64,000 nucleotides of DNA from Micromonospora_J zhanjiangensis (GTDB lineage: Bacteria > Actinomycetota > Actinomycetes > Mycobacteriales > Micromonosporaceae). Location of the stretch: contig NZ_JBHSBN010000005.1 of assembly GCF_042650605.1 (NCBI RefSeq), positions 124,001 through 188,000 on the forward strand, read 5' to 3'. The notes under the pieces were generated by a model. The model did not search any database. It was not told the DNA's origin and was given only the letters and a program-made list of their open reading frames with translations. The first letter of the stretch is position 1, and every line of letters starts with the position of its first letter. Position numbers and translations under genes: made by a program. This document shows positions 33,744 to 42,143 of this stretch, piece by piece.

Positions 33744-34601
33744 ATGACCGATTCCGATGGCGCCGCACGGGGGCCGGCACCGACCGGGGCGAGCCGATCC
33801 GCCCTGGCCCGACCGGTACGGGTGATCGGCCGGGTGGGGATCAACCTGTTGCCGTTCTTCGACGAGTCCGAGCCGGCGAAGCCGGCCACCAACGCGAGCT
33901 GGGCCTGGTCCCTGCGCCGCTTCGCCCGGGCCGCCGTGTGGCTGTTGCCCGGTTATGCCGCCCTCTACATCATCGTCACCTTCGGCGGCACCAGCCTCGC
34001 CACCATCGCCACGGTCGGCGGGTCGGTGCGGTTCTTCGGTCTGCTGCTGGCCAACTGGCTGGGGATGCTCGCGCTGCTGTCGCTGGCCTGCCTGCTGGCC
34101 ACCGCCCGCAGCCGGCAGCAGGCCACCGCCGGGGCGTTGATCGCGCTGTTCGGCACGTTGCTGATGCCGCTGTCCGGGGTCGGCGTCGACGCGACCGGCT
34201 ACGCCGGCCACGCCCGGGTGCTGGCCCTGGTCGGCGGCGCGGTCTTCAGCGTCGGGTTGCTGTTCAGCGGGCTCGCCGTGGTCCGCTCCGAGGTGTTCGG
34301 TCCGACCGACGGCACGTTGCTGATGATCGCCGCACCGATGCTGGGCCTGGGCGGCCTGCTGCTGCCGGTGCTGCGGACCGTCGGCGCGCTGCTGGTGCTG
34401 GCGGCCGGGGTGGGCATCGCCTGGAAGACCGGCCGGCTGTTGCCCCGACCCACCCCGACCCTGGGCGGCGACGCGCCGGCCCGTACCGCGGCGTCGGCGG
34501 CCACCGCCGCGGTCTCGTCGGCCGCGACCGCGGCGGTCGCCGCGACCACGCCGAAGATCACTCCCGGCGTCGCCACCGGCGGCACCCCCGCCGCCCCGTG
34601 A
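33744..34601 (+). CDS. Integral membrane protein of unknown function
   Basis: A 285-residue protein. After a 55-residue cytoplasmic N-terminus (VGINLLPFFDESEPAKPATN) it has about six hydrophobic helices between residues 65 and 225, such as FGLLLANWLGMLALLSLACL and LIALFGTLLMPLSG. The C-terminus is Ala/Thr-rich and probably disordered. A GAGAGG site precedes tandem starts GTG (33741) and ATG (33744). I recognise no family. It is divergent to the TIR-WD40 gene, with 190 bases between, and converges with the monooxygenase gene. Confidence 0.75.
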   Translation: MTDSDGAARGPAPTGASRSALARPVRVIGRVGINLLPFFDESEPAKPATNASWAWSLRRFARAAVWLLPGYAALYIIVTFGGTSLATIATVGGSVRFFGLLLANWLGMLALLSLACLLATARSRQQATAGALIALFGTLLMPLSGVGVDATGYAGHARVLALVGGAVFSVGLLFSGLAVVRSEVFGPTDGTLLMIAAPMLGLGGLLLPVLRTVGALLVLAAGVGIAWKTGRLLPRPTPTLGGDAPARTAASAATAAVSSAATAAVAATTPKITPGVATGGTPAAP

Positions 34602-34611
34602 GGCGGGAACC

Positions 34612-35799
34612 TCAGCGCGCGGCGGCGTCCCAGTCGATGACGTAGCGCTGCTCGGGGCCGAGCGTCTTCTCCGGCTTCATCGCGGTCCGGACCAGCAACG
34701 GCATCATGATCGGCATCAGGGTCCGGGCCACCGGGCCGGGGGCCTTCGCGTTGTTGATCCGCGCCGCGCGGGCCGCGATCCGCTCCACCCGCGCCCGCCG
34801 CAACCGCTCGAAGGCGGCGAACGCCGACGGTACGTCCGGCAGGTCGCGCAGGCAGCGGGCCACCTGTACGGCGCTCTCGATCGCCAGCGACGCGCCCTGG
34901 CCGGAGCTGTTCGACGGCGCGTGCGCCGAGTCGCCGACCAACACCATCCGACCCCGCCACCAGTGCGGCACCGGCGGCATGATGTGCAGCGCGCCGACCG
35001 ACCGCACCGATTCGACGTCGCTGGTGTCCGCCAGGTCCCGCCCCGGTTCGTCGTCGCCGTAGGCGGTGCGCAGCGTACGCAGCCACTGCTCGCGGGGCAC
35101 CTCGCGCGCCTCGGTGAAGCTCATCGGCCGGTCGCGCGGCAGGTTGGCGCCCCATCGGGTGCCGCCACCGGGTTCGCGCCAGAACAGGTAGTAGGCGTTG
35201 CGGCCGAAGGCGAACGTCATGGTGCCGGGCTCGACGTCCACCTCGTGCCGGGCCAGTGCCTCGAAGCCGAGCATTCCGGTGTACCTCGGGCCGGGGGCGG
35301 CCGGGTCGATGAGTCGCCGTACGGTCGAGTGGACGCCGTCGGCGCCGATCAGGACGTCCGCGTGTGCGGTGCTGCCGTCGGCGAAGCTCGCGGTGACCCC
35401 GTCCGCGGTCTCCCGCGCGCCGACCAGCCGCTTGCCGTACGCGAAGGGGACGCCGTCGGCGACGGCCCGGTCGTGCAGGATCCGGTGGAGGGCGGCGCGG
35501 TGAACCACCCGCAACGGCGGCGCGTCGGTCAGGCCGGGCATCTCGATCCGGCGGGTCCAGACCAGCATCACCGTCTGGTGGATCGGGGTGGCGATCGCGG
35601 CCACCGCCTCGTCGGCACCGACGTGCCGCAGCGCGGCGACCCCGTTCGGCGCGAGCGCGAGCGTCCCGCCGATGCCGTCGGTGCTGCCCGGGTACGCCTC
35701 GTGGACGGTGGCCGTGATGCCGGCCCGGCGCAGTGCCATCGCGGTCACCGGGCCGGCGATTCCGCCGCCGACCACGATCGCCGTCTTTACCTTGGACAT
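34612..35799 (-). CDS. FAD-dependent monooxygenase
   Basis: A 395-residue aromatic-hydroxylase-type flavoprotein. The dinucleotide-binding motif is AIVVGGGIAGPVTAMALRRA near residue 7, the middle DG motif is DVLIGADGVHSTVRRL, and the FAD-ribityl motif is GRMVLVGDSAHAPSN with GQGASLAIESA. It resembles TetX/ PhzS-like and FAD-binding-3 enzymes acting on aromatic or polycyclic substrates, but the substrate is unknown. GGGAG lies 6 bases before the ATG. A PadR regulator gene lies 158 bases upstream on the same strand and probably controls it. Confidence 0.9.
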   Translation of the reverse strand: MSKVKTAIVVGGGIAGPVTAMALRRAGITATVHEAYPGSTDGIGGTLALAPNGVAALRHVGADEAVAAIATPIHQTVMLVWTRRIEMPGLTDAPPLRVVHRAALHRILHDRAVADGVPFAYGKRLVGARETADGVTASFADGSTAHADVLIGADGVHSTVRRLIDPAAPGPRYTGMLGFEALARHEVDVEPGTMTFAFGRNAYYLFWREPGGGTRWGANLPRDRPMSFTEAREVPREQWLRTLRTAYGDDEPGRDLADTSDVESVRSVGALHIMPPVPHWWRGRMVLVGDSAHAPSNSSGQGASLAIESAVQVARCLRDLPDVPSAFAAFERLRRARVERIAARAARINNAKAPGPVARTLMPIMMPLLVRTAMKPEKTLGPEQRYVIDWDAAAR

Positions 35800-35957
35800 T
35801 GTCGTTCTCCCTGGGGTGCGGTTGCGGTACGTGCCGAACCGACCTGGGAGGGACCCCGGCTATCCTCGTGGTTGCGGCCTCGGGCCGGACGCCTTCCCAG
35901 GTGTGGTTCGAGGTGTGGCCCCGGTGTGGTGTTGGCGCACCGCGCCGGGGCCGTCCT

Positions 35958-36605
35958 TCACTCGGTGGAAAGCCCTCTCTCCGCGAGTGCGGTCAGCTCC
36001 GGCGGCAGCTCGCCGGTTTCGTGGACGGTCCGCCAGATGTCCAGCCCCGGGTAGCTGCCCGAGGTGAGCTCGGCGAGCAGCGCGCGGATCCAGGCCGCCT
36101 CCGCCTCCCGTAGGGCCAGGTCGTACTCCGACTCGACCAGGAACAGCCGCGGGACCTGCCGGGTGTGCTCGGCGAGTGCGGCCCGGTCGGCGACGATCTG
36201 CTCGGCCAGCCGGTCCAGTCGCTGCCGCAACAGGTCGGTCGCCTCGTCCGGGTGCAGCACCGCGAGCACCGACAGGCCGGCGCGGAACCGCGGGCGCTCG
36301 GGCATCGGGGTGGAAACCAACTCGCGGGCCCAGTCGATCAGCTCCGCGCGACCGGGTTCGGTGATCCGGTAGACCGTGCGCTCGGGCCGCCGGCCCTCGC
36401 GCACGCTCTCCATCGCCTCGATCAGGCCGTGCTTGTCCAGGTTGCGGACCACCGTGTAGAAGGACCCCCACTTGAGGTCCATGTCCTGGTCCTTGCCCCA
36501 GGACCGCAGGGCCGTGGCGATCTCGTACGGATGCATGGGGCGCTGGGCGAGCGCGGACAGCACGGCCAGCGCCAGCAGATTGCCGACCTTGCGTCGCTTG
36601 GCCAT
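35958..36605 (-). CDS. PadR-family transcriptional regulator
   Basis: A 215-residue regulator. The N-terminal winged helix is NLLALAVLSALAQRPMHPYE (the HPYE motif is diagnostic of PadR), followed by DLKWGSFYTVVRNLDKHGLI and the wing RTVYRITEPGRAELIDW. The C-terminal half is the helical dimerisation domain of the long PadR (Vir_act_alpha_C) type. It is likely to repress the downstream FAD monooxygenase and itself in response to an aromatic or drug-like ligand. Confidence 0.92.
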   Translation of the reverse strand: MAKRRKVGNLLALAVLSALAQRPMHPYEIATALRSWGKDQDMDLKWGSFYTVVRNLDKHGLIEAMESVREGRRPERTVYRITEPGRAELIDWARELVSTPMPERPRFRAGLSVLAVLHPDEATDLLRQRLDRLAEQIVADRAALAEHTRQVPRLFLVESEYDLALREAEAAWIRALLAELTSGSYPGLDIWRTVHETGELPPELTALAERGLSTE

Positions 36606-36693
36606 CCCGGAACACCGTCCTCGCTAACGATTACTCGTGAACGAGCATATGGTGGCGAGTACCATCTGGCAAGTGACCGGCGAGGAGAGGTCA

Positions 36694-37152
36694 GTGATCG
36701 GGTTGCGCCCGGCCACCACGGCGGACAGCGAGTTCTGCTACCGGTTGCACCGTGCGGCGATGCGGGATCACGTCGCGGCGGTCTGGGGCTGGGACGAGGC
36801 CGAGCAGCGCGGCTTCCATGAGCGGCAGTTCGACCCGACCCGGACGATGATCGTCACCGTCGGCGGGCGGGACGCCGGCGCGCTGACGGTGGAGTACCGG
36901 CCCACCGAGATCTATCTGGCCCGGATCGAGCTCGCCCTGAAGCACCAGGGCCGGGGCATCGGCACCCGGCTGATCCGGCAGCTCCTCGCCGAGGGCGCGG
37001 CCCGCCGGCAATCGGTGCTGCTCGACGTGTTGGCGATCAACCACCGGGCCTACGCCCTGTACGAACGGTTGGGCTTCCGGGTTGTCGCCCGGCACGGCGA
37101 CAACGACGTCAAGATCCGCATGTGCGCCGATCCCGCCGACGGTCCGTCATAG
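36694..37152 (+). CDS. GNAT-family N-acetyltransferase
   Basis: A 152-residue acetyltransferase. GTG 36694 is chosen because GAGGAGAGG lies just before it and because VIGLRPATTADSEF is a typical GNAT N-terminus; the frame is open upstream. The acetyl-CoA site is IELALKHQGRGIGTRLIRQL (Q/R-x-x-G-x-G) and the C-terminal motif is RAYALYERLGFRVV. Substrate cannot be told; RimI-like or antibiotic-modifying roles are equally open. Confidence 0.88.
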   Translation: MIGLRPATTADSEFCYRLHRAAMRDHVAAVWGWDEAEQRGFHERQFDPTRTMIVTVGGRDAGALTVEYRPTEIYLARIELALKHQGRGIGTRLIRQLLAEGAARRQSVLLDVLAINHRAYALYERLGFRVVARHGDNDVKIRMCADPADGPS

Positions 37153-37245
37153 GGCGATGACCCGCGGAGCTCCGTCCAGATCTTCTTGCTGCCGGGCGAC
37201 CGAGCTGGGAACGCGACGTCGGACCTCATGCGTACGGTTGGGCCC

Positions 37246-37587
37246 ATGGTCACCGTTGCCGACGTCCGGGCGCTGGCCCGGACACTGCCACGAAGCAGTG
37301 AGCACCTGATCCGGGACCGGGTCAAGTTCCGGGTCGGTTCCATCGTGTACGTCGCGTTCTCCCGCGATGAGGAAACGATGGGCTTCGGGTATCCGAAGGA
37401 GCAGCGCGACGGGCTCATCGCCGGCGAGCCGGACCTGTTCTTCCTGCCCGGCGTGTCCGACCAGCGCTTCAACTGGGTGTGTTGCCACGTCGCCCGGCTC
37501 GACCACGGGTACATGACCGAGCTGGTGACGGAGGCGTGGCGCATGGTCGTGCCCAAGTTCCTCGCCCGGCAGCGACTCGGCAGTTGA
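37246..37587 (+). CDS. MmcQ/YjbR-family protein
   Basis: A 113-residue protein of the YjbR fold (VADVRALARTLPRSSEHLIR, FRVGSIVYVAFSRDEETMGF, FNWVCCHVARLD). The family is a small cyclophilin-like or DNA-binding-like alpha/beta fold whose role is not settled. ATG 37246 is used; an ATG 18 bases earlier in frame is possible. A second, unrelated-in-sequence YjbR gene lies at 40.9 kb. Confidence 0.8.
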   Translation: MVTVADVRALARTLPRSSEHLIRDRVKFRVGSIVYVAFSRDEETMGFGYPKEQRDGLIAGEPDLFFLPGVSDQRFNWVCCHVARLDHGYMTELVTEAWRMVVPKFLARQRLGS

Positions 37588-37605
37588 CAGAGTTCGTGTC
37601 GGTGT

Positions 37606-37741
37606 CACGCCTGATGCCGAAGGCACAACATTGAACCTTTTTCAACCTGAACCGCGCGGTGCGCAAGCCGCGTCTTCGACCTCGACCGACGCCGGAGCGC
37701 AAGGAGAGGTTGAAAAAGGTTCATTGACGACATCAGGCGTG
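37606..37741. repeat. Nested inverted repeat, MITE-like or terminator
   Basis: Two pairs of matching arms enclose a 136-base segment between convergent genes. Outer arms are CACGCCTGATG (37606-37616) and its complement (37731-37741). Inner arms are TGAACCTTTTTCAACCT (37632-37648) and its complement (37707-37723). All four arms are perfect, 11 and 17 bases. The gap between outer and inner arm is 15 bases on the left and 7 on the right. The core has no credible gene. The AT-rich inner arm is itself partly palindromic (TTGAA...TTCAA), unusual in this GC-rich context. Confidence 0.7.
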
Positions 37742-37749
37742 GCACGGTC

Positions 37750-38934
37750 CTACCGCTGGCCGGCGATCAGATGCCGGGCCATTCCGGCGACGGGTTGTAC
37801 TGCGGGCGGGTCGTAGTTGCTGAACACCACGACGGTCCACCGGCTGTCGGGAAAAACCTCGAGGCTGGTGGAGATCCCGGAGGATCCGCCGCCGTGGCTC
37901 AAGGACCACTGACCGCCCGTGACACTTCCGATCGGGCCGTAGCACTGCAGCGTCACCGGCGGCGGTCCCGGAGGCGGCGGTGGCGACCCGGGCGGCGGCT
38001 GCATCGGTGGCAGGGGTACCTTCCCACCGGCGTACAGCTGAAGGAACGGCGGGCTGATCAGCTTGCCGCGCAGTAGCGCCTGGGTGAAGCGGTCAAGGTC
38101 GGCGCAGGTGCAGAAGGCCTCGCCGGCCGGCGTCCCGATGAAGTAGCGGCTGTCGATGTCGTCGGTTCGCTCGCCCGACTTCGGGCCGGTGTAGGGGTGG
38201 GCGATCCGGGGATCGGTACGCCATTCCGGTTTGGTGTAGAAGTCCGAGCTGCTCATCCCGGCGGGTTGGAAGACGTTCCGCCGCACGTAGTCGTAGTAGG
38301 ACAGCCCGGATACCTTCGCCACGATCGCCCCGAGCAGGTGGAATCCGGCATTGCTGTAGGCCTGTCCGGAGCCGGCGGGGAATGCCACCGGCATCCCCCG
38401 GATGACCTGGGTGATCCCGTCCATGACCTGCTGGGCGCTGGCCCAGGTGCGCGCAGTCTCCCAGAAACCGGGCACCTGGTGGAAGTCGCCCAGCCCAGAC
38501 GTGTGCGTGAGCAGGTGGTGGATGGTCACCGCCTCCGCGATCTCGGGTGCGAACCCGTCGAGGAGCGTGCCGAGCCTGGCGGCGAAGGAGAGCTTGCCCC
38601 GCTCCACCAGCTGTACCACGCTCAGCGCGGTGATCACCTTGGTCACCGAGGCGAGGGCGAAAATGGTGTCGGGCCCGTTACGTATGCCCCGCGCCTTGTC
38701 AGCCATACCGTATGACCGGCTCAGCACGGGCCGCCCGCGGTGGGTGAGCAGCAGGGAGCCGGAGAACTCGTCCTTGGCCGCCAGGTCGGCGACGAACCTG
38801 TCAAGTTCCCCACCGGCTTTGAGGCCACCGGGCACTTTCGCGCCACCCGGGTCCGCTCCGGCGGGGTTCCCGAGCGCCAGGGCCAGCGGCGCCGCGCCGG
38901 CCAGCGAGAGGATCGTTCTTCGTGTAGTGGTCAT
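37750..38934 (-). CDS. Tat-exported serine hydrolase (D-Ala-D-Ala carboxypeptidase/beta-lactamase fold)
   Basis: A 394-residue exported hydrolase. ATG 38934 gives a twin-arginine signal peptide (MTTTRRTILSLAGAAPLALA, cleaved after about residue 27). Active-site motifs are ALASVTKVITAL (S-x2-K), GQAYSNAGFHLLG (Tyr-x-Asn) and LSHGGGSSGIS (HxG). A Pro/Gly-rich insertion (PPPGSPPPPPGPPP) lies near residue 315. It probably acts on peptidoglycan peptides or esters outside the cell. It diverges from the OmpR-type regulator gene with about 90 bases between starts, so this two-component system may control it. Confidence 0.88.
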   Translation of the reverse strand: MTTTRRTILSLAGAAPLALALGNPAGADPGGAKVPGGLKAGGELDRFVADLAAKDEFSGSLLLTHRGRPVLSRSYGMADKARGIRNGPDTIFALASVTKVITALSVVQLVERGKLSFAARLGTLLDGFAPEIAEAVTIHHLLTHTSGLGDFHQVPGFWETARTWASAQQVMDGITQVIRGMPVAFPAGSGQAYSNAGFHLLGAIVAKVSGLSYYDYVRRNVFQPAGMSSSDFYTKPEWRTDPRIAHPYTGPKSGERTDDIDSRYFIGTPAGEAFCTCADLDRFTQALLRGKLISPPFLQLYAGGKVPLPPMQPPPGSPPPPPGPPPVTLQCYGPIGSVTGGQWSLSHGGGSSGISTSLEVFPDSRWTVVVFSNYDPPAVQPVAGMARHLIAGQR

Positions 38935-38987
38935 GAGCCACAGGTGTACCGGCGGGCGCATCTGGCCGGCCGATCGAGGGACCATAC

Positions 38988-39005
38988 GTGGGCCATATGT
39001 TGGCC
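38988..39005. promoter_or_regulatory. Direct-repeat site between serine hydrolase and response regulator
   Basis: GTGGGCC at 38988-38994 and GTTGGCC at 38999-39005 are spaced 11 bases start to start, the phasing used by OmpR/PhoB-type regulators. The site is 17 bases before the regulator start and could serve both divergent genes. Evidence is the spacing only. Confidence 0.35.
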
Positions 39006-39021
39006 TACGCATACTTGTCCG

Positions 39022-39678
39022 ATGCGAGTGCTGCTGGTGGAGGATGAGCAGCCGCTGGCCGGCTACATCGCGGTCGGGCTACGCAAGCACGGGTTCGCCG
39101 TCGATGTCGCGTTCGACGGTCGGTCCGCGCTCGACAAGTGCGAGCTGACCGCGTACGACGTGGTGGTGCTCGACCGTGATCTGCCGGTGCTGCACGGGGA
39201 TGCGGTGTGCCGGTGGCTCGCGCGGGACGGCACCGCCCGGATCCTGATGCTGACCGCGTCCGGTACGGTCGAGGACCGGGTGTGCGGCTTGACCCTGGGC
39301 GCGGATGACTACCTGGGCAAGCCGTTCGCCTTCTCGGAACTGGTCGCGCGGGTACGTGCGCTGGCTCGGCGCAACACCTCCGCGCGCCCTCCCGTGTTGC
39401 GGCACGCGGACGTGGTGCTCGACCCGGCGCGTCGCGCCGCCGAGCGGGCCGGGCGGCTGCTTTCGTTGACTCCCAAGGAGTTCGGTGTTCTGGAGGAACT
39501 GCTGGCGGCGGCCGGCGATCTCGTCAGCGCGGAGACGTTGCTGGAGAGGGTGTGGGACGAGCACGCCGACCCGTTCACCAACGCCATCCGCATCACGATC
39601 GGGACGCTGCGCCGCAAGCTGGGCGATCCCCCACTCATCGAGACGGTGACGGGCGCCGGATACCGGATGATCCCGTGA
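39022..39678 (+). CDS. OmpR-family response regulator
   Basis: A 218-residue regulator. The receiver has the acidic pair LLVEDEQPLAG, the phospho-accepting Asp in VVVLDRDLPVLHG, Thr in LMLTASG and Lys in LGKPFAF. The C-terminal winged helix is RLLSLTPKEFGVLEELLAAA with INAIRITIGTLRRKLGD-type recognition helix (NAIRITIGTLRRKLGD) and wing TVTGAGYRMI. ATG 39022 has no ribosome site, and a possible -10 lies close by, so the message may be leaderless. The stop overlaps the kinase GTG as GTGA. Confidence 0.94.
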   Translation: MRVLLVEDEQPLAGYIAVGLRKHGFAVDVAFDGRSALDKCELTAYDVVVLDRDLPVLHGDAVCRWLARDGTARILMLTASGTVEDRVCGLTLGADDYLGKPFAFSELVARVRALARRNTSARPPVLRHADVVLDPARRAAERAGRLLSLTPKEFGVLEELLAAAGDLVSAETLLERVWDEHADPFTNAIRITIGTLRRKLGDPPLIETVTGAGYRMIP

Positions 39679-40859
39679 AGGCCAGGCTCACCGCCCGCGC
39701 CCGGCTCACCGTCCTCTACACCGGTTTCGTGGCCGCCGCCGGACTCGTCCTGACCGGGCTGACGTACCTGTTCATGCGGCGCAGTCTCGGACAACGGTTG
39801 GTACGCATCGACATTCGCGGCCCTGACGGAACGGTCCAGACCGCCCCGCGCCCCGAAGACCTGCCGAATCTGGGCCGGTTGCAGGACGCGACCCTGCATG
39901 AACTGCTGATCCAGGCGCTAATCGCCCTCGCCGTCGTGACCGCGCTCGCGGCGCTGCTGAGCTGGCTGGTGGCCGGTCGCGTGCTGCACCCGGTCCGCGC
40001 CATCGCCAGCACCGCGCAGCGGCTGTCGGCGGAGAACCTCTCCGAGCGGGTTCCGGTCAACAAGCCCCGCGACGAGTTGGCCGCGCTCGCCGCGACGGTC
40101 AACGGCATGCTCGACCGGATCCAGGCCGGGGTGGCCAGCCAGAAGCTGTTCACCGCCAACGCCGCGCACGAGTTGCGCACCCCGCTGACCACGATGCGCA
40201 CGGCGATCGACGTCACCCTCGACGGTGAACCCAGCCGAGATGAGCTGATTACCATGGCGGAGGACATTCGGACGGCGATCGGCACGAGCCAGCGGACGCT
40301 CGACGGGCTGCTCGCGCTGGCGCTCAGCCAGGCGGCCACGGGACGCCGGCGCGTGGTCGACCTGTCCGACTTCGTCGGTGTCCCGGAGGAGTCAAACCTG
40401 CGGCCCGCCCCCGTGGTCGGTGACCCGGTGCTGCTGGAGATGATGGTGGCCAACCTCGTGGACAACGCGTTGCGCCACAACGATTCCGAGGACGGCATCG
40501 AGGTGGAGACCGGGGTCGAGGGTACGGAGGCGTTCCTGCGCATCGCCAACGGCGGCCCTGCGATCGCTCCGGGCGAGGCCGAGCGCCTACTGGAGCCGTT
40601 CGTGCGTGGCGGGGGCGGCCGCACCGGCGGCGAGGGCGTGGGGCTCGGGCTGGCCATCGTGCACGCGATCGTCCTGGCCCACCGGGGCCGGATCCGCCTG
40701 GACCCGCGAGCCGGCGGTGGGCTGTGCGTGACGCTGCACTTCCCGCTACCGGCCGGATGCGGAGGGAAGTCGCCACGGGTCACTACGGGATCGGGCGGTG
40801 GTGGGGTGGCTGAACCTCGGAGCCCGGGTACCCGAAGACGTCGTCGAGCGGCACGTTGA
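39675..40859 (+). CDS. Membrane sensor histidine kinase
   Basis: A 394-residue kinase starting at GTG 39675 inside the regulator stop. Helices lie at about 11-35 (LTVLYTGFVAAAGLVLTGLT) and 77-100 (LLIQALIALAVVTALAALLS), with a short 40-residue extracellular loop. HAMP follows (VLHPVRAIASTAQRLSAENL), then HisKA with the phospho-accepting His in NAAHELRTPLTTMR, then HATPase boxes VANLVDNALRHND and GEGVGLGLAIVHAIV. The last 40 residues are an unusual basic tail (GTRRRRRAAR). The short sensor loop suggests a membrane or envelope signal. The linked regulator is its partner. Confidence 0.93.
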   Translation: MKARLTARARLTVLYTGFVAAAGLVLTGLTYLFMRRSLGQRLVRIDIRGPDGTVQTAPRPEDLPNLGRLQDATLHELLIQALIALAVVTALAALLSWLVAGRVLHPVRAIASTAQRLSAENLSERVPVNKPRDELAALAATVNGMLDRIQAGVASQKLFTANAAHELRTPLTTMRTAIDVTLDGEPSRDELITMAEDIRTAIGTSQRTLDGLLALALSQAATGRRRVVDLSDFVGVPEESNLRPAPVVGDPVLLEMMVANLVDNALRHNDSEDGIEVETGVEGTEAFLRIANGGPAIAPGEAERLLEPFVRGGGGRTGGEGVGLGLAIVHAIVLAHRGRIRLDPRAGGGLCVTLHFPLPAGCGGKSPRVTTGSGGGGVAEPRSPGTRRRRRAAR

Positions 40860-40892
40860 AGCGGACGCCCACACGTGTGTTTACCCTCTGGT

Positions 40893-41291
40893 ATGCCGCA
40901 CCCCATCATGTTCGACGAGGCCGACCCGATCCTGGGCCGGCTGCGGGCGCTCGCCCTGGCCTTCCCGGACGCGGCCGAGAAGGTCTCCCACGGGCATCCC
41001 GCCTTCTTCACCACCAAGGTGTTCGCCTACTACGGCGGGTCGGTGAAGGTCGACGGCGTCCATCAGCGACACGAGCAGTCGGTGATCGTGCTGGTCGATC
41101 CGGACGAGCGCACCGCCCTGCTGGCGGAGGACCGCTGCTACGTGCCGGCCTACCTGGGTCCGTCCGGGTGGCTCGGGGTGGACCTGACCGGTGACACCGA
41201 CTGGGGCGAGATCGAGGAACTGCTCGACGCCAGCTACCGACGGACGGCCGGCCCACGCCGGGTCGCGCGGCTCGACTCCCGGCGACCCTGA
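40893..41291 (+). CDS. MmcQ/YjbR-family protein
   Basis: A 132-residue YjbR-fold protein (MPHPIMFDEADPILGRLRAL, FPDAAEKVSHGHPAFFTTKV, FAYYGGSVKVDG, VPAYLGPSGWLGVDL). The motif VSHGHPAFF is common to the phosphoribosylglycinamide-synthetase-like YjbR group in actinobacteria. Function is unknown. Start ATG 40893 lacks a clear ribosome site. It is a single gene between the kinase and a convergent deacetylase gene. Confidence 0.85.
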   Translation: MPHPIMFDEADPILGRLRALALAFPDAAEKVSHGHPAFFTTKVFAYYGGSVKVDGVHQRHEQSVIVLVDPDERTALLAEDRCYVPAYLGPSGWLGVDLTGDTDWGEIEELLDASYRRTAGPRRVARLDSRRP

Positions 41292-41336
41292 GGGGGGCCG
41301 CGGCCGAGGCGGTCGAACCGCCCCGGCCCGGCGGAG

Positions 41337-42044
41337 TCAGCGGCAAGGATCGGGGCGGGTGAACCGCCAGTGGCGGGACTGCAGGATCGGGATGACCCGG
41401 TCGACGGCCGCGACGGTCTGGCTGCGGTCGCCGCCGCCGTCGTGCATGAGCACCACGGCGCCGGGCGTGATGCCGTCGAGCAACCGGTCGACCAGCACGT
41501 CGGTGCCGGGCGGCTCCCAGTCGCTGATCGCCAGCCGCCAGCCCAACGACCGCATCCCCAGCGACGCCGCCACCGTGGGTGCCTGTCCCCACGCGCCGTA
41601 CGGCGCGCGGAAGAACGGGATCCGGGCGTGCGGTACGGCGCGGCGGATGGCGGCCGAGGTCTGCCGCAGGTCGGCCTCGACCTGCTCCGGGGTCCAGGCG
41701 CTCAGGTCGTCGTGGTGCATGCTGTGGTTGCAGAGCGTGTGCCCGGCGGCGACGATCCGCCGGACCAGTTCGGGGTGGGCCTCGACCTGGTCGCCCACCA
41801 GGCAGAACACCGCCTTGACGCGGTGCCGGCGGAGGACCTCCAGCAGGCGTGGGGTGTCGACCGGGTTCGGGCCGTCGTCGAAGGTGAAGCCGACGACGTT
41901 CCCGGTGCCGCCGGTGGTGTCGATGACGTCGGTGCCGACCGGGGGACGGGCCTGGGCGGTGCCGGCGGCGCCGAGGGTGAGGCCGACGGCGCCGAGCGCG
42001 GCGGCGAGCCGCAGGACCCGACGGGCCAGGGTGGACGAGCGCAT
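41337..42044 (-). CDS. Secreted polysaccharide deacetylase (CE4/NodB)
   Basis: A 235-residue secreted deacetylase. ATG 42044 follows GGAGG; the first 32 residues are a signal peptide (MRSSTLARRVLRLAAALGAV, cleaved near AQA). NodB motifs: GFTFDDGPNP (catalytic Asp and metal Asp), NHSMHHDD (H-x3-H-type metal ligands), PFFRAPYGAWG and VVLMHDGGGD. It removes acetyl or N-acetyl groups from xylan, chitin oligomers or peptidoglycan. It has no binding module, unlike the neighbouring CE4 gene 99 bases upstream on the same strand. Confidence 0.92.
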   Translation of the reverse strand: MRSSTLARRVLRLAAALGAVGLTLGAAGTAQARPPVGTDVIDTTGGTGNVVGFTFDDGPNPVDTPRLLEVLRRHRVKAVFCLVGDQVEAHPELVRRIVAAGHTLCNHSMHHDDLSAWTPEQVEADLRQTSAAIRRAVPHARIPFFRAPYGAWGQAPTVAASLGMRSLGWRLAISDWEPPGTDVLVDRLLDGITPGAVVLMHDGGGDRSQTVAAVDRVIPILQSRHWRFTRPDPCR

Positions 42045-42143
42045 GGGTGATCCTCCCGGGAATGACGAACGGCCGGACAGCGCCGACCGGTAGAGGTCCG
42101 CGCGGGTGGGCGGGGACCCCTACCGGGGACGCGACGCCGCGGG

